This document shows, piece by piece, positions 46,218 through 57,539 of a stretch of 64,000 nucleotides of DNA (its first letter is position 1; each line of letters opens with the position of its first letter). Source of the stretch: Galeopsis tetrahit (Eukaryota; Streptophyta; Magnoliopsida; Lamiales; Lamiaceae). The notes under the pieces were generated by a model. It did no database searches and was not told where the DNA came from. It saw nothing but the letters and a program-made list of their open reading frames with translations. The stretch spans positions 71,058,670 through 71,122,669 of the forward strand of contig OY776128.1 in NCBI GenBank assembly GCA_963675135.1, given 5' to 3'. The position numbers and the translations under genes are program-made.

Positions 46218-47874
46218 TCAATTCTCTGCCTTTATTTCTGAATTTAAACTCTTCATCCCACTTTCTTCTTTTGTTTCATCTCGGTTTTCGGTTTGCATTT
46301 CGACCTGAAGATGAATAAATAAACGGCTCAAAATGAATAATTGTGTGATTATGAAACTAGTAAGTTGCACTATGGACAAAGTGGGAAAGTAAGTTGCACT
46401 ATGCAATTTTTTTCAATTTATAATCCCACACAATTTATCAAGTAATATCAATACACTTATAAAGTAATAACACAATGACATTACAAATTACAAGAAACTA
46501 CAACTAGCTGATGTATTAATTTTTTTTTGCCTACACTTATATAAACTAGCATTTATGATTTATTAACAGAATTTGATGTGTTTGTGTGTAAATATCATAA
46601 CAATTATCAACCAATACCATAAAGTTTATTCACGGTAGTGCTGTTATTCGAATCGAGCCTTAACGAGACTCGGCTCGATAAGGCTCGACTCGTTTAGCTT
46701 AATGAGCCGAGCTCGAGCTTGTTAGATACTCCCTCCGTCCCCGAAAAGTTTGCGGGGAATCTTGGGCACATGGTTTAAGAAAAAAGTGTAATGACGAGAG
46801 TGTTGAGGGGTATTTTGTAAACTTTTATATATAAAGTAAATAAAGTAGGTGGGTTGAGTGTATGGTGGGCCCCAAAAGTAATAGCATGAAGGGTAAATAT
46901 GTGTATTTTGTGAGGGTGAAGATTGTGATGGTTATTTCTATTTTGACTAAAAAGGAAAGTATGAAAACTTTTCAGGGACGGAGGGAGTACTAGATTTACT
47001 AACGAACGGGCTCGAGCTCGACTTGTTAGGCTCGATAACTAATTTTTTCTAAAAAATTCCATTAGGCTCGGCTCGACTCGATAGGCTCCTTAAGCTCGTT
47101 AACGAGTCGAGCCGAGCTCAATTTTTAACTCGGTAATGTTATCGAATCGAACTCATCTGGCTCGAATAACAGCTCTAATTCACGGCTAGTTTTTCATAAA
47201 TAAATTGCTCAAAAGAAATTCCACTAATCAACAGCTCAAAGTAAGAAATTACCTTAGTTTGATCCTGCTTTATCTTCTTCTCTTTCTCCCTGTCTCTCAA
47301 GGATCGAAGCGGAGATTTGCTCTGCATAATCATAAAGACGAATTAATGCCAAATCTATGGGCAAGATTGAATCTTTAATGGAGTAACATTCATAAAGATC
47401 CAATTTTTCCACAACATTATTAAGATAAAGAATGTTTACCAAACAAGAAAGTTTGATCTCCTTCAACCGAAAGAGGCGATCAACCTCGATTTCAAAGTGC
47501 TTCTGCAACACCCCTCTTTGAAGAAGCTCCTGCATCTGCAAATCGAGCTTAATTTCCCTTTCTCTCAGCATCTTATCAGTCTTCTCCTTGTCAGCCCTTA
47601 ATCTCTCCAGCTTTTCACGGATTGCAATCAGCTCCTCCGCGAGCGAGGCGTCGAACAGAGAAGGTTCCTTTTTGACAGGGGTAGAGTAATTGGGATCAAT
47701 ATTCTCCTTGTTGGAGATGTGTATCTCAGACCCATCATCGGTTTTCGGTTTCGGTTTCGATTTTGAAGTTTGGAAAGGACTTGACAAGGAGTTGCTGGGC
47801 TGGAGAGGCTTGCGGCCGCTTTTGGGGCGTTGGATTTGGTGGTTGCCGGAGATTGGAGATTGAGCTACTAACAT
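46218..47874 (-). CDS. Small KEN-box coiled-coil protein, function unknown
   Basis: Exons 47440-47874, 47253-47321 and 46218-46304 join in frame to 196 codons (ATG 47874). The N-terminus is basic and Ser/Pro-rich (RPKSGRKPLQPSNSL). SNKENIDPN at ~55-62 contains a KEN box, a recognition motif for the anaphase-promoting complex. Residues ~78-140 are a strongly predicted coiled coil (LAEELIAIREKLERLRADKE). The tail is charged. I recognise this only as a plant protein of unknown function. The promoter side carries a CAACGGCTA motif (47989-47997) that resembles a mitosis-specific activator site. KEN box plus such a site suggests a cell-cycle-regulated protein; this is inference. Intron 2 holds a hAT MITE with a nested Stowaway. 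Confidence 0.8.
46636..47177. mobile_element. hAT-type MITE with perfect 8-bp TSD (542 bp)
   Basis: Ends: left TAGTGCTGTTATTCGAATCG, right (reverse complement) TAGAGCTGTTATTCGAGCCA. The TSD ATTCACGG lies at 46628-46635 and 47178-47185. The interior is rich in GGCTCGACTCG-type repeats. It sits in intron 2 of the KEN-box gene. Confidence 0.9.
46729..46987. mobile_element. Stowaway MITE nested in the hAT MITE (259 bp)
   Basis: Left CTCCCTCCGTCCCCGAAAAG, right (reverse complement) CTCCCTCCGTCCCTGAAAAG, with TA at 46727-46728 and 46988-46989. Confidence 0.92.
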
Positions 47875-47988
47875 TATTACTAATTTATGATGTGTGTTTT
47901 GTGAGTGAGGAGGGGAGGGGAGGGAGTGTGATTATTAAAGAAGGTTTTGGGAGTGATTGAGGGTTTGAATTTGAAAAGGGAATATGGG

Positions 47989-47997
47989 CAACGGCTA
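47989..47997 (+). promoter_or_regulatory. MSA-like motif (CAACGGCTA) upstream of the KEN-box gene
   Basis: Matches the core of the plant mitosis-specific activator element (YCYAACGGYYA) at 9 of 11 positions, including AACGG and the YYA end. It lies about 115 bp upstream of the ATG at 47874. Only one copy seen. Confidence 0.4.
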
Positions 47998-48100
47998 GTA
48001 ATCATTATTTTAAAGTAAGTGACAGGTATTGTTGAGTGTTGACGGGTAATATAATTAATATTCTCAATAACCTATCAATATTATACAAGTCTATCAATAA

Positions 48101-48174
48101 GGCCCATTAGCTCAGTTGGTTAGAGCGTCGTGCTAATAACGCGAAGGTTGCAGGTTTGAGACCTGCATGGGCCA
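48101..48174 (+). tRNA. trnI-AAU: tRNA-Ile (AAT anticodon)
   Basis: A full cloverleaf of 73 nt plus discriminator A: acceptor GGCCCAT/ATGGGCC, D-stem GCTC/GAGC, anticodon stem TCGTG/CGCGA with loop CTAATAA (anticodon AAT), variable AGGTT, and T-stem GCAGG/CCTGC. There is no intron. The T-loop reads TTTGAGA instead of the usual TTCGANN, so the near-invariant C56 and the B-box C are changed. It ends just before a T run (48180-48186) that would terminate polymerase III. Confidence 0.93.
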
Positions 48175-48179
48175 AATTA

Positions 48180-48186
48180 TTTTTTT
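48180..48186 (+). terminator. Pol III T-run terminator of tRNA-Ile
   Basis: Seven consecutive T residues begin six bases after the tRNA 3' end. Confidence 0.75.
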
Positions 48187-48194
48187 CATAAAAT

Positions 48195-48374
48195 TTGGAC
48201 TCTTTACAATATTTTTTATATGTTAGCTTTATTGACAGATATGAACTTGTTGATTTTCAATTTATAAAATTTGAATAGGACTTGTTGGACTCTTTACAAT
48301 ATTTTTTATATGTTAGCTTTATTGACAGATATGAACTTGTTGATTTTCAATTTATAAAATTTGAATAGGACTTG
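48195..48374 (+). repeat. 90-bp tandem duplication downstream of tRNA-Ile
   Basis: Units 48195-48284 and 48285-48374 are essentially identical, starting TTGGACTCTTTACAATAT. Confidence 0.92.
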
Positions 48375-49560
48375 ATATGATAGAAAATTTTATTTGACAA
48401 ACTTTTATTATTAGTAAAAAATAAGTTTAAGTTGAAGCCCAAGCTCAATATATGGAATAAAAATGATAATAATCCAAAAAGGTTGAATGAAGTTATCTCA
48501 TTTACAACATTTACACCACGTTGGCTGAATTGTGGAATATTTAAGTTGTGGTGGAGATGCCAGCAACTTCTAATGATGGGATCGTGTCACAACATATGCA
48601 TGCATATACTGCCATATTATAAAATGATGACAAACACTCTATCACCGATCACAAAATTTAAAATTTACCTTCTTTTTTTAAAAAAAATGTTAAATAAAGC
48701 ATTATTGTTCAAAATGTTGTTTTATCATAAAATTGGTTTGCATTTTTTTTTTTCAAATGACACTCAATATGATCATCATAAAGGCTGGAGGGTTATACCA
48801 CTCCGGATGTCTCAAATACATCCTACTTGTTTGTGCAAAAATTTATGCCATAACATTAAATGTTAGGAACTTGAATTGAGATAAAAGAATTTAAATCAAA
48901 CTTTAAATTAAAAATAAAGTAAAAATGAGTACGTGAGGTTCTTCTATTTATTTATTTTTAGTTATATCTCATAATTTATTTATTTTTAGTTATATCTCAT
49001 AATTTATTTAAATTTGCAATATAACTAATATAATAAGATCCGCGTAATTATGTGAGATTGTAAAAAAATATATTATTTATTAAAATTTAATACAAAAAAT
49101 TTAAATATATATGTATATAATTTTTTTTTATAGAGACAAAAATAAAAGAATAATATAAAATTAGAATTGTATAAAACCCATCGATGTATAATAGAGAAGT
49201 TAGATATGAAAGAGAAAATAATTTTAAAAAATATCAAATTGTAGATTTTAAGAAATTTCATAACGGAAAATTTTGAAGAAGTCACGTCATCCATTTTCAA
49301 AATTAGTATATAGGGGAGATATGTATGAGATTCTTCTATTTATTTATTTTTGGTTATATCTCATAATTGATTTAAATTTACAATATAATATAATATGCAC
49401 CGCTATCTAAGCATATGGTTAAGAAAAGGCATATTCTCATATCAAATTGCCAACACCTTTTTCGGGTTTTCGGTTCCCAACTCCCTAACCACTAATTTTG
49501 CGCCACGTCTCAAATACATCTAATTTCAGATTTCAATTTAATTTAATATTTGGAGGCGTG
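48375..49560. other. Intergenic AT-rich DNA
   Basis: Contains a short 28-bp tandem duplication (TTAGTTATATCTCATAATTT, about 48958-49010), repeated once more near 49350. No gene seen. Confidence 0.5.
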
Positions 49561-51063
49561 TATAGATATAAATCTGGAGAAGAGGGCTTATTTATTTCTT
49601 CGACGTTTTCCGGAAAAGCTCCTCATTCATCCCCCTTCAGCCTTCCCAAGGTACGCATCTTCTCTTCATTTTGATTTTGATTTTGATTTTGATTTCTTTT
49701 CTCTTTCTGGTTTATGAATTTTGACTCCGCCTGTGTGTTTGGTTATCGGAATTTTGAAAATGAAGTCTGCGTCTCAGATCTTATCTGTTTTTTTATGTTT
49801 GGGGAATTCAAATTCTTGTACGGCAAATCTTGACTGCTCGTTTGTGTAAATTCACTTGTTGGCTTTTGAATCATTCAGGGAATCCCCTTTTGTAGTGATT
49901 GAAGATGGATCAAGCGTTTGGATCCGATGCTTCTACAATTGTTTTGCACTTATTATTACTGAAAATAAGTTTTTATTTTCTTCTAAGTTCTCCCCAATAA
50001 TCTTAAAACTCATTATAGATTTCCGTTGAGTTTTGGTTTGGTTTAAACGCCAGAGGTGATTTTCTTCAGATACATTCTTCTGCGGTTGTTTGTTTTTATA
50101 TTTTGATTTGCAAGATCTTGACAATTCTATATTTATTGCCTTTTTTTTCCCGAATTCTGTTAATAATTCACTCTGTATTAATTGTACTTGTGCACCAAAG
50201 GAATCTATGTTTTTGTTTATGTAAAATTTTCCCTTGCTGTAACTTGCTAACTTTGTTTAACTTGTGTTAGGCGTCTACATCTTGTTAAGAAATGATTTTG
50301 TGTACTTGAAGAAACAAGAATCTTGCTGCATGTTTCAGCTTTGGTTGGGAATAACGATAATAATGAAACAAAGTGTATAATTTTGTGGGTGACTTGTGTA
50401 ATTTTTCATATGCTCGTTAAATGAACGTAACCATTGTTTTCATCTAGACATCTACTACTTTCAAATTGCATCAAACACAGAATTGACTTGGAAATTAGAG
50501 GATTATGTAGCCGTTCATTGATCTTATACTCCATATGGTTGTTTAGTTGTTTCGTTCTATACCTTTTATGCCCTTTTAAATATTAAGTGTCTGGTTTCTT
50601 GTGTGGCATATAATAAAGAGCTGAACTTCATGTACATGTTTGTAAACATAATCTACTTAGGTCATCACAGAGCTGATACTGTATTATTATTAATCTCTTT
50701 TCTAGAATTCAAGATCTTTTTTTTTTTTTTTTTTTAAATATTGTTAGTTTTAACTGCTAAAACAAGAGCTCCTAATGATGTGTTCTAATTTGGTTTGCAG
50801 ACTTGACAACCCCATCTTCATGAATTCTACATCCACTGTGGCATCCATCGTTTCCTGCAAATTGGGAAACAGAGACGACTTCTTTTTCTGGATTCTCGTT
50901 TGCTTGCTATTGAAGATCTCAAAATCTCTTACCCTGAAGGACCTTAACATAGATTTTCACTTGATTAAGGTTATCCCTCCACTGTTACACAACTTGAAAG
51001 CGATTCATCTGTAGGGGTGATTCATAATTGGCCATCTGCATCCAAAACTTAATATATTTCAGC
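49561..51063 (+). promoter_or_regulatory. Probable 5' leader of the S6 kinase gene, with introns
   Basis: A CT-rich leader with donor CCAAG|GTACGC at about 49650, a GATTTT microsatellite (about 49673-49696), acceptor TTTGCAG|ACTTG at 50800 and acceptor TTTCAG|CATGG at 51062. These suggest two leader introns or a retained segment. ATG 50820 opens a 64-codon upstream ORF ending at 51014 if the region is kept in the mRNA. Confidence 0.5.
50820..51014 (+). CDS. Possible upstream ORF (64 aa) in the S6K leader
   Basis: Starts MNSTSTVASIVSCKLGN and ends 49 bp before the S6K ATG. It lies after a good 3' splice site. A GATTAAG|GTTATC string at about 50968 could splice out its end. Whether it is translated is unknown. 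Confidence 0.3.
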   Translation: MNSTSTVASIVSCKLGNRDDFFFWILVCLLLKISKSLTLKDLNIDFHLIKVIPPLLHNLKAIHL

Positions 51064-53664
51064 ATGGTTTCTTCTCAAATACCACCTTTTCGGAGAAAAG
51101 ATGGTAAGTGCAAACCTTTCGAAGGCATGGTGCTGTTGCCTGCATGTCCTCCTGATGATGTTTCTTCAGATCAGCTCGAGTTAGACTTTTCTGATGTGTT
51201 TGGCCCTCTACCTATTCAACCCTCAGATGAATTCATTAATGAAAATGAAGAAGTGAATGAACTTGTATATGATGATCCAGAGGTTATTTGCAAACGATCC
51301 CATACACTGGTTGGTCCTTCTGCATGTGTTAGTCAATCTCTGAAACTAAGTGGGTTAACCATACATGAGAATGAGGGTGTGGAATTGCTGGACTGTGTTA
51401 TCAAAAAAGATGAGGGCATCTCAAGCGATGAATCTGTTGCTGAAGTCTGTGATGATGATATGGTGAAAACCCATACAGTGGGTCTTGATGATTTTGAGTT
51501 ATTAAAGTTTGTTGGGGAGGGTGCATTTGCAAAAGTTTATCAGGTGAGAAAGAAGGGCACTTCTGAAATATACGCAATGAAGGTCATGAGGAAGGAAAAA
51601 ATCATGAAGAATGCTTCGTACATTATAGCAGAGAGGGATATCTTAAAGAAGATCGACCACCCCTTTATTGTCCAGCTGAGATACTCGTTTCAGGTACCAC
51701 TTTCAAGAGCTGTATCCTTCAACTGATTTTCCTCCTCTAACTTTAATGTTTCTCCCTTGTTTGAATTTACATCTTTTTTAATAATGCAGACAAAATATAA
51801 ACTTTACCTTGTGCTGGATTTTGTCAATGGTGGACACCTGTTCTTTCAGCTTTTCCGCGAAGGTCTTTTCAGGTAGTTAATTTGATTGCAATGTGGATTT
51901 AATTTACTCTCTGGTACTTGGTAATTTTAGTCGGTAATCTCATTTTATCATTACAGAGAGGAACTGGGACGAATCTACGCAGCCGAAATCATCTCAGCTG
52001 TTTCACACCTTCATGCAAATGGAATAATGCACAGAGATCTCAAACCTGAGAATGTCCTACTGGATGCAGATGGCCATGTATATTTTCTATGCTTGTGATG
52101 TTTGCACTTTTAATGTGTGATTTTAGTGTAATTTTAATCTTGGCATGTATTATTTTAGGCTAAACTCATTGACTTTGGATTAGCAAAAGAGTGGGAAGAG
52201 AATGCAAGATCAACTTCCATATGTGGAACTGTAGAATATATGTCACCTGAAATTATTCTTGGGAAGGGTCATGACAAGGCTGCTGATTGGTGGAGTGTTG
52301 GAATCCTGTTGTTCGAGATGCTCACTGGAAAGGTTATGTTCTTAAATTTAAATTTATGTTTATAGTTTATGTCATGGTTGTATGCTCTCTGTGTATGTCA
52401 AATAGACCCTTTAATTACGGGCCATTGCAAAAGTGGTAATTTTTTAAACTAATAATAGTCCCAACAGTACAAAAAAAAAATTGTGGCACCAGTTTTGCAA
52501 TTAAAATACACACAAAAGGACCATAACATAGGGTACCAAAAGTGCTATGAGAAATTTCTCTGGGGACCAGTTTCGCAATAAACCCGTTAGTTGTTTGAAC
52601 CACCCTGCATTTTTCCTACTCTTTGCAATTTGCATGCTCATTTTAATGAATTTGCAGTTAGATTGGCTACAGTTGTCTCACGATAGAATCCATTTTTTAG
52701 CACTTTAACCGCCTTAGCTTAGGGATTTCCTTCAAAAAAACGATTCAAAGAGAGATATTTGTACTTTTTTTTTTTTTAGTAGAATACACTTGGAAGTGTA
52801 TTGTATAAGAAGGGGTGCGTTTATTAAACACGCATCTAGATAGCTAGATTATCCTACTTCTCTTTTATTGCCGGTTCTATTTGTAATAGCCCTAGCTGCC
52901 CCACCCCCCAAACCAAAAAAAGCTAAGTTGAAAATAGAAGATATGTACACTTAAGCCTACTTGGAAAATATTGTTTGTGCACTGTAAGTAAAGTCTTGTA
53001 ATCGTTTGTGAGGAATTAGGATATAAAATTCATTTTTCTTATCTTCTAATAATTTGCTTCTTTTGTATAGCAGCCTCCATTTTGTGGCGGAAACAGGAAT
53101 ATAATTCAGCAGAAGATAATTAAAGACAGATTGCAGCTGCCTAAATATCTGACTGATGAAGCAAATTCACTCTTGAAAGGGGTAATCCTACATACCCTTA
53201 TCATCATACATTTCATAAACTCTTTCATCCCAGATCTTTGAATTTGCAAGATAATTAGTGCTATATAAGTCTTGATTAACATAGAGAAATAATATTATCT
53301 TACTTTACCTATATGAATTTTTATCTTGGTATTTGAAAAGAATTTCCATCTCTACAATTTGTAGCTCCTCCAAAAGGATCCACGTAAGCGGCTGGGTAGT
53401 GGGCCAAAGGGCAGTGATGAAATTAAGAACCACAAATGGTTCAAGTCAATCAACTGGAGAAAACTGCTGGCAAGGGAGATAACACTAAGTTTCCGACCTG
53501 AAGTAGCTGGAAACCATTGTACTGCTAACTTCGATGCGCGATACACTGATATGACGTTGGTGGATTCCCCAGTTTCAACCCCGAAAGGCGGTGCAAATCC
53601 CTTCCTAGGTTTCACTTATGTGAGGCCTGGTTCCTCCTTTCTCAATAGGATCAGTAAGTCCTAA
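51064..53664 (+). CDS. S6K: Ribosomal-protein S6 kinase (plant S6K1/S6K2-type AGC kinase)
   Basis: Exons 51064-51693, 51790-51872, 51957-52077, 52159-52332, 53074-53181 and 53365-53664 join in frame to 471 codons, the usual family length. The start MVSSQIPPF follows an acceptor directly. FSDVF at 42-46 is the TOS-like motif that lets TOR/RAPTOR dock. The kinase domain (~144-398) has VAIK Lys K173 (AMKVMRK), HRDLKPEN (D265), DFG (283-285) and activation loop RSTSICGTVEYMSPE with the PDK1 site at S298. The AGC tail ends in PFLGFTYVRP (hydrophobic motif, TOR site T456). It phosphorylates ribosomal protein S6 and translation factors downstream of TOR. Oddity: the glycine loop reads GEGAFAKVY, with Ala at the third glycine. 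Exon 5 has a TAGCAG double acceptor. Confidence 0.96.
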
Positions 53665-54286
53665 ATATATACTGGTTTCCTATTTAGACTTTTAGTAAGT
53701 TAACATGGTTTTACCGAATGTCTGTTGCTACGGGTATTGAAGTTATATGACTTACTTTGAACATTCGTCTCTTATTTTAGATTAAATGCAATGCAAATGT
53801 TCCAATATTAACACTTGTTCAAGTTTTTATCTTGTCTTTATACTGTTCGAAATATAAATTAATATATATTGTTAATTTATGATTTTACCTCTGCATATTG
53901 AATTAGGTGTATCATATATTATTTCTATTAAGTTTTATGACTACGTTACCTGTAAGTAATTGAAACTATTCTTGAGTTCTGTTCCATTTTAATTCTCTCT
54001 AGAAAAGACTTTTTATTTTTTTTTTCAAAATAATTGTAGATTATAATTATATAGTACGGAGTATCATATTTTCAATTTTGCTTCTACTTTTTTTTTTCTG
54101 TGATAGTATTCTTTAATGAAGTAAATTTATTTCATTTAGGTAAGCAAAAGGATAAAAATATCTCATTACACAATCTATTGCGAGGGAGTATTTTATAGAT
54201 GGCAGAAAATGGCATAATTTTACAATTGAAAAAAAACATCAAATTATATAATTACAGATAGGAGTAGCATAATTTCCATGGCCAAA
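53665..54286. other. Short gap between convergent S6K and mannanase genes
   Basis: AT-rich; presumably holds both 3'UTRs. No other feature. Confidence 0.5.
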
Positions 54287-56654
54287 TCAGAGGTCATCAT
54301 GTTGAGCAAAGTTGTCGTTAGATAGTGGGTGCTTTTTCTTGCAACCCCATTTGCATCTCCAAGAACACAAAGAATTGAAGATGTTCATTCTTTTAGAGTG
54401 AGTGGATATAATTTTAGAGGTGGAAGGAGCCTTTGTTAGAACAATTGCATATCCATCATCCATGTATTCTGTGTTCTCAGGAAAGACCTGCCAAAGTAGG
54501 CTTCCGCCTCCACTCCCGCCTTTCTTGGCAGACTCCAAAAGCGTGTTGTAAACGGTGCTGATGAGTGTGTCGTGGTAGGTTATGTTATACCCGGGATCCT
54601 TCCTGGAAATGCCGAACTCAGAAAACACCACTGGCATTTCCAGGAAGTTCTCTGAATCCTCTATGTGGGATTGCATCCATGATTTTGTGAACTCAATGTG
54701 TGTACCCGAAATTGTTGGGGAAATCCTTCAAAAACAACAAACGACAAACATGTATGACTTGTTCATACGAGATGTAAGACCATCTCACGGATCTTTTTCT
54801 GTGAGACAGATCTTTTTAACACATATTTCAAAATTTTGGTAGGAAATGTTTAAGTAAAAAGTGAAAATATTTTTAACAAAAGTGACTGTCACTTTTTACT
54901 TAAACACTATCACTTTTTGCTCAAACATTATCACTTTTTATATATGAGGGCCGTCTCACTAGCCCCAAAATTTAATATCTTGGATTGATGTATCTTACCA
55001 AGAATCGGGGTAGATGTGAACGGAAGCAAAATCGACTCCAAGAACTTGATGATTTCGAATGAAATCAGTGCCAACTTGTTGAGCATATGTATTTGGATTA
55101 TACTGAACCTTATTTGGTGTAGAGAGACCATAAAAACCTTCGAGTCCAATTTCCACTAAATGCTTTGGATCAATGCTTTTGGTATAAACTGCCATTTCTT
55201 CTATCCAATTCTGCAAATTGCAACCATTTCTATGCCTAAAGATGCATTTTGCCAACAAAAAATTTAATCAATGGGAAGTACAAACCTGCAACTTATCTCC
55301 GGAGGGATCAGATTCGCAACGAGGCTCGTTCATGAGTTCCCAAGAGAAGATAGTAGGATCATCCTTGTAGGTTATGTTTGTTATAGTGTTAACTCTGTTT
55401 AGCACAGTCTATAAAGACAAGGAATTAGGTAGAGAACAAATTGATCATGAAACAAAAGATGTTGTGAAAATATACCTTAACATGGGCTTTGTAGTAACTT
55501 CTCATGGTTGGATGTGAAAAGAAGTCATCATTAGAAGTTAAATTGAGACCAGCATCTTTGCCCCATTTTACATACTGTGGTTTCCCTCCATATGCTTCCC
55601 AGTTGTTAACTAGGGACAATATTAGCCTTATTTTGTACTTTTTTGCTTCACTCACCACAAAATCCAATCCCTTCATCATATTATTATTCATTAAGTAAGG
55701 ACGTAAAAAATGACAAAATGAATCATCAAGTAGGGGACGGAGTGAGGGGTAAAGTGTACCTTGAAAACATCCTCGTCGTAAAGTGAAGGTGATTTCTGTA
55801 GAGCTCTCCATTGACCATCATTGAAAGCCCAAGTCCTGCAAACCGAAAGCCCCACAGCTGAGGCCTGTTGAAAAACCTCACTCACTTTTGGTCTTGTGGA
55901 TTCGTCCACAGCTAAAACCATTAGCCAATAAGTGTTGAACCCGTTTACATAAAACGGTTGCCCGTTTAGTGTAAATTGGTTCCCCTTTTTCTGCACCATA
56001 CTCCATTCATCTTCTTCCATCTTTTCCACATCATAAATCCTGCACGGATCTAAAAATTCACTTCAAAGAGCTCGAATTTGTTATACTTATTATCACCTTT
56101 CACTCAACTTTAGATAATTGCAAATAAATTACTAACTTTAAATAAATTAATTGTAAATTAAAAAATGACATCATTTTATTAAGTGGGTGCCACGTCAAAT
56201 CCGGCTACAAAGGGCTCTATTCGGAAGACTAATTTGAAATAATATTTAAAGTCTGCATAAAACATTTACATTAATTATATATAACATGATATGCATATAT
56301 AGTTTATGCAGGTGTTATAACTTCATAAAAAAAAAAAATTATATATAACATGATATGCATATATAGTTTATGCAGGTGTTATAACTTCATAAAAAAAAAC
56401 ACACGATTTCACATCAATTCAAACCATATACAGTTATTATTTTTTCTCATTTTATATTTGGAAGAAAGAAAAAACATGTAAGATTACCTATTGGCGGAGG
56501 TAGGAGGTGATAAAAGATGGTCTGCAATGTCTTCCAAGTTTTCTGAGAATTGGTATCTAGTATCAATAAGTAAAGATGTTGCATGGTGAAGAAGAATTAT
56601 GAGAGTGATTAAAGCCAAACAAATATTGTTTCTAACTATATATCTAAATTCCAT
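54287..56654 (-). CDS. Mannan endo-1,4-beta-mannosidase (GH5_7)
   Basis: Exons 56488-56654, 55760-56039, 55476-55670, 55286-55408, 54999-55210 and 54287-54725 join in frame to 471 codons. The N-terminus has a hydrophobic signal or anchor segment (ICLALITLIILLHHATSLLI, ~11-30), so the enzyme is secreted to the wall or held in the endomembrane. The GH5 barrel follows: NGQPFYVNGFNTYWLM, SVCRTWAFNDG, catalytic acid/base E242 in SWELMNEPRC, HIYPDSW, and nucleophile E362 in VVFSEFGIS. It hydrolyses beta-1,4 bonds in mannans, galacto- and glucomannans during wall loosening, seed germination or fruit development. A basic, Cys-rich C-terminal extension (CSWRCKWGCKKKHPLSN) lies beyond the usual end. 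The paralog number (MAN1-7) is not assigned. Confidence 0.95.
56097..56200. mobile_element. Relic of element-I family in mannanase intron 1
   Basis: Contains ATCACCTTTCACTCAACTTT and ATTGCAAATAAATTA, which match the TIR of element I. One end only. Confidence 0.5.
56272..56400. repeat. 64-bp tandem duplication in mannanase intron 1
   Basis: Two near-identical 64-bp copies starting ATTATATATAACATGATATG, each ending in an A run. Confidence 0.9.
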
Positions 56655-57309
56655 ATTTTCCTAGATACTTTAGGACTTGATATCTCACTCAACATATATA
56701 TGCAATGCATTGTGTGAGTGGTGTAGGAACAAGTCTCCCTTCAAAGCAAAGCTGCAATTTCTACTCCACTTGATTAAATCAAAAAATATTGAATTAATTG
56801 GAGAGCTTGTTAATTAAGATGGTCCAAGATATACTAAGAAGTAGTAACAAGTTGGGAAAATTGGGTTAATTCAGAATTTTAATAGGCACTGCTTTGATCA
56901 GACGTTTGCAATATCTGCAGGAGACAAAATGTTTAGAGTTGAATACAAGCTAAACCTATGCAATCATGCATAATGCAACGTGTCCACCAAACATTGGTTT
57001 ATAATCTTAACTTGAAAGCACAACATAGTATAGTGTATAGTTTTCTTAAATATTTGTGTGAAGATGAAAGTGATTTCACAGCTGTTGCTTCAACGCAGTA
57101 TATTAATCCAACTTCTGCCCTGAAAATAATACGGAGTACTAGTCTTCTCGGCTCAAACATAAATCAATTTATTTACTTTATGAAATTACTCTTCAATAAC
57201 ATACTCTTATTATTTATGATCTTGCATCTATCAAACTATGAACAGTAATTTTGGGACCCAAAGGGTAAAAACTAGGCCCAAACAACCGGACCCAAAAAAA
57301 AAAACAGTA
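56655..57309. other. Intergenic, mannanase promoter side
   Basis: AT-rich; the mannanase promoter must lie in the left part (it reads to the left). No further gene seen. Confidence 0.45.
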
Positions 57310-57539
57310 CTCCCTCCGTCCCACAGAAATTTGCACACTTTCTATATATGAATGTCCCATATCAATTTGCAAACTCCATAAAAGGAAATATCTTCACAAC
57401 CTTCACCCTTGAAATATACTCATATTTACCCATATGACATTACTTTTCCACACTCAATCTACTTTTTACTTTACTTTATTCATAAAAGTTTACAAAACCA
57501 CCCCTCAAAACATCAGTCAAAGGGTGTAAAGGAGTGTGC
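57310..57539. mobile_element. Stowaway MITE, left part only
   Basis: Starts CTCCCTCCGTCCCACAGAAA after TA (57308-57309) and runs through sequence typical of Stowaway bodies, but the matching right TIR is missing where the hAT-like sequence begins. Confidence 0.7.
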
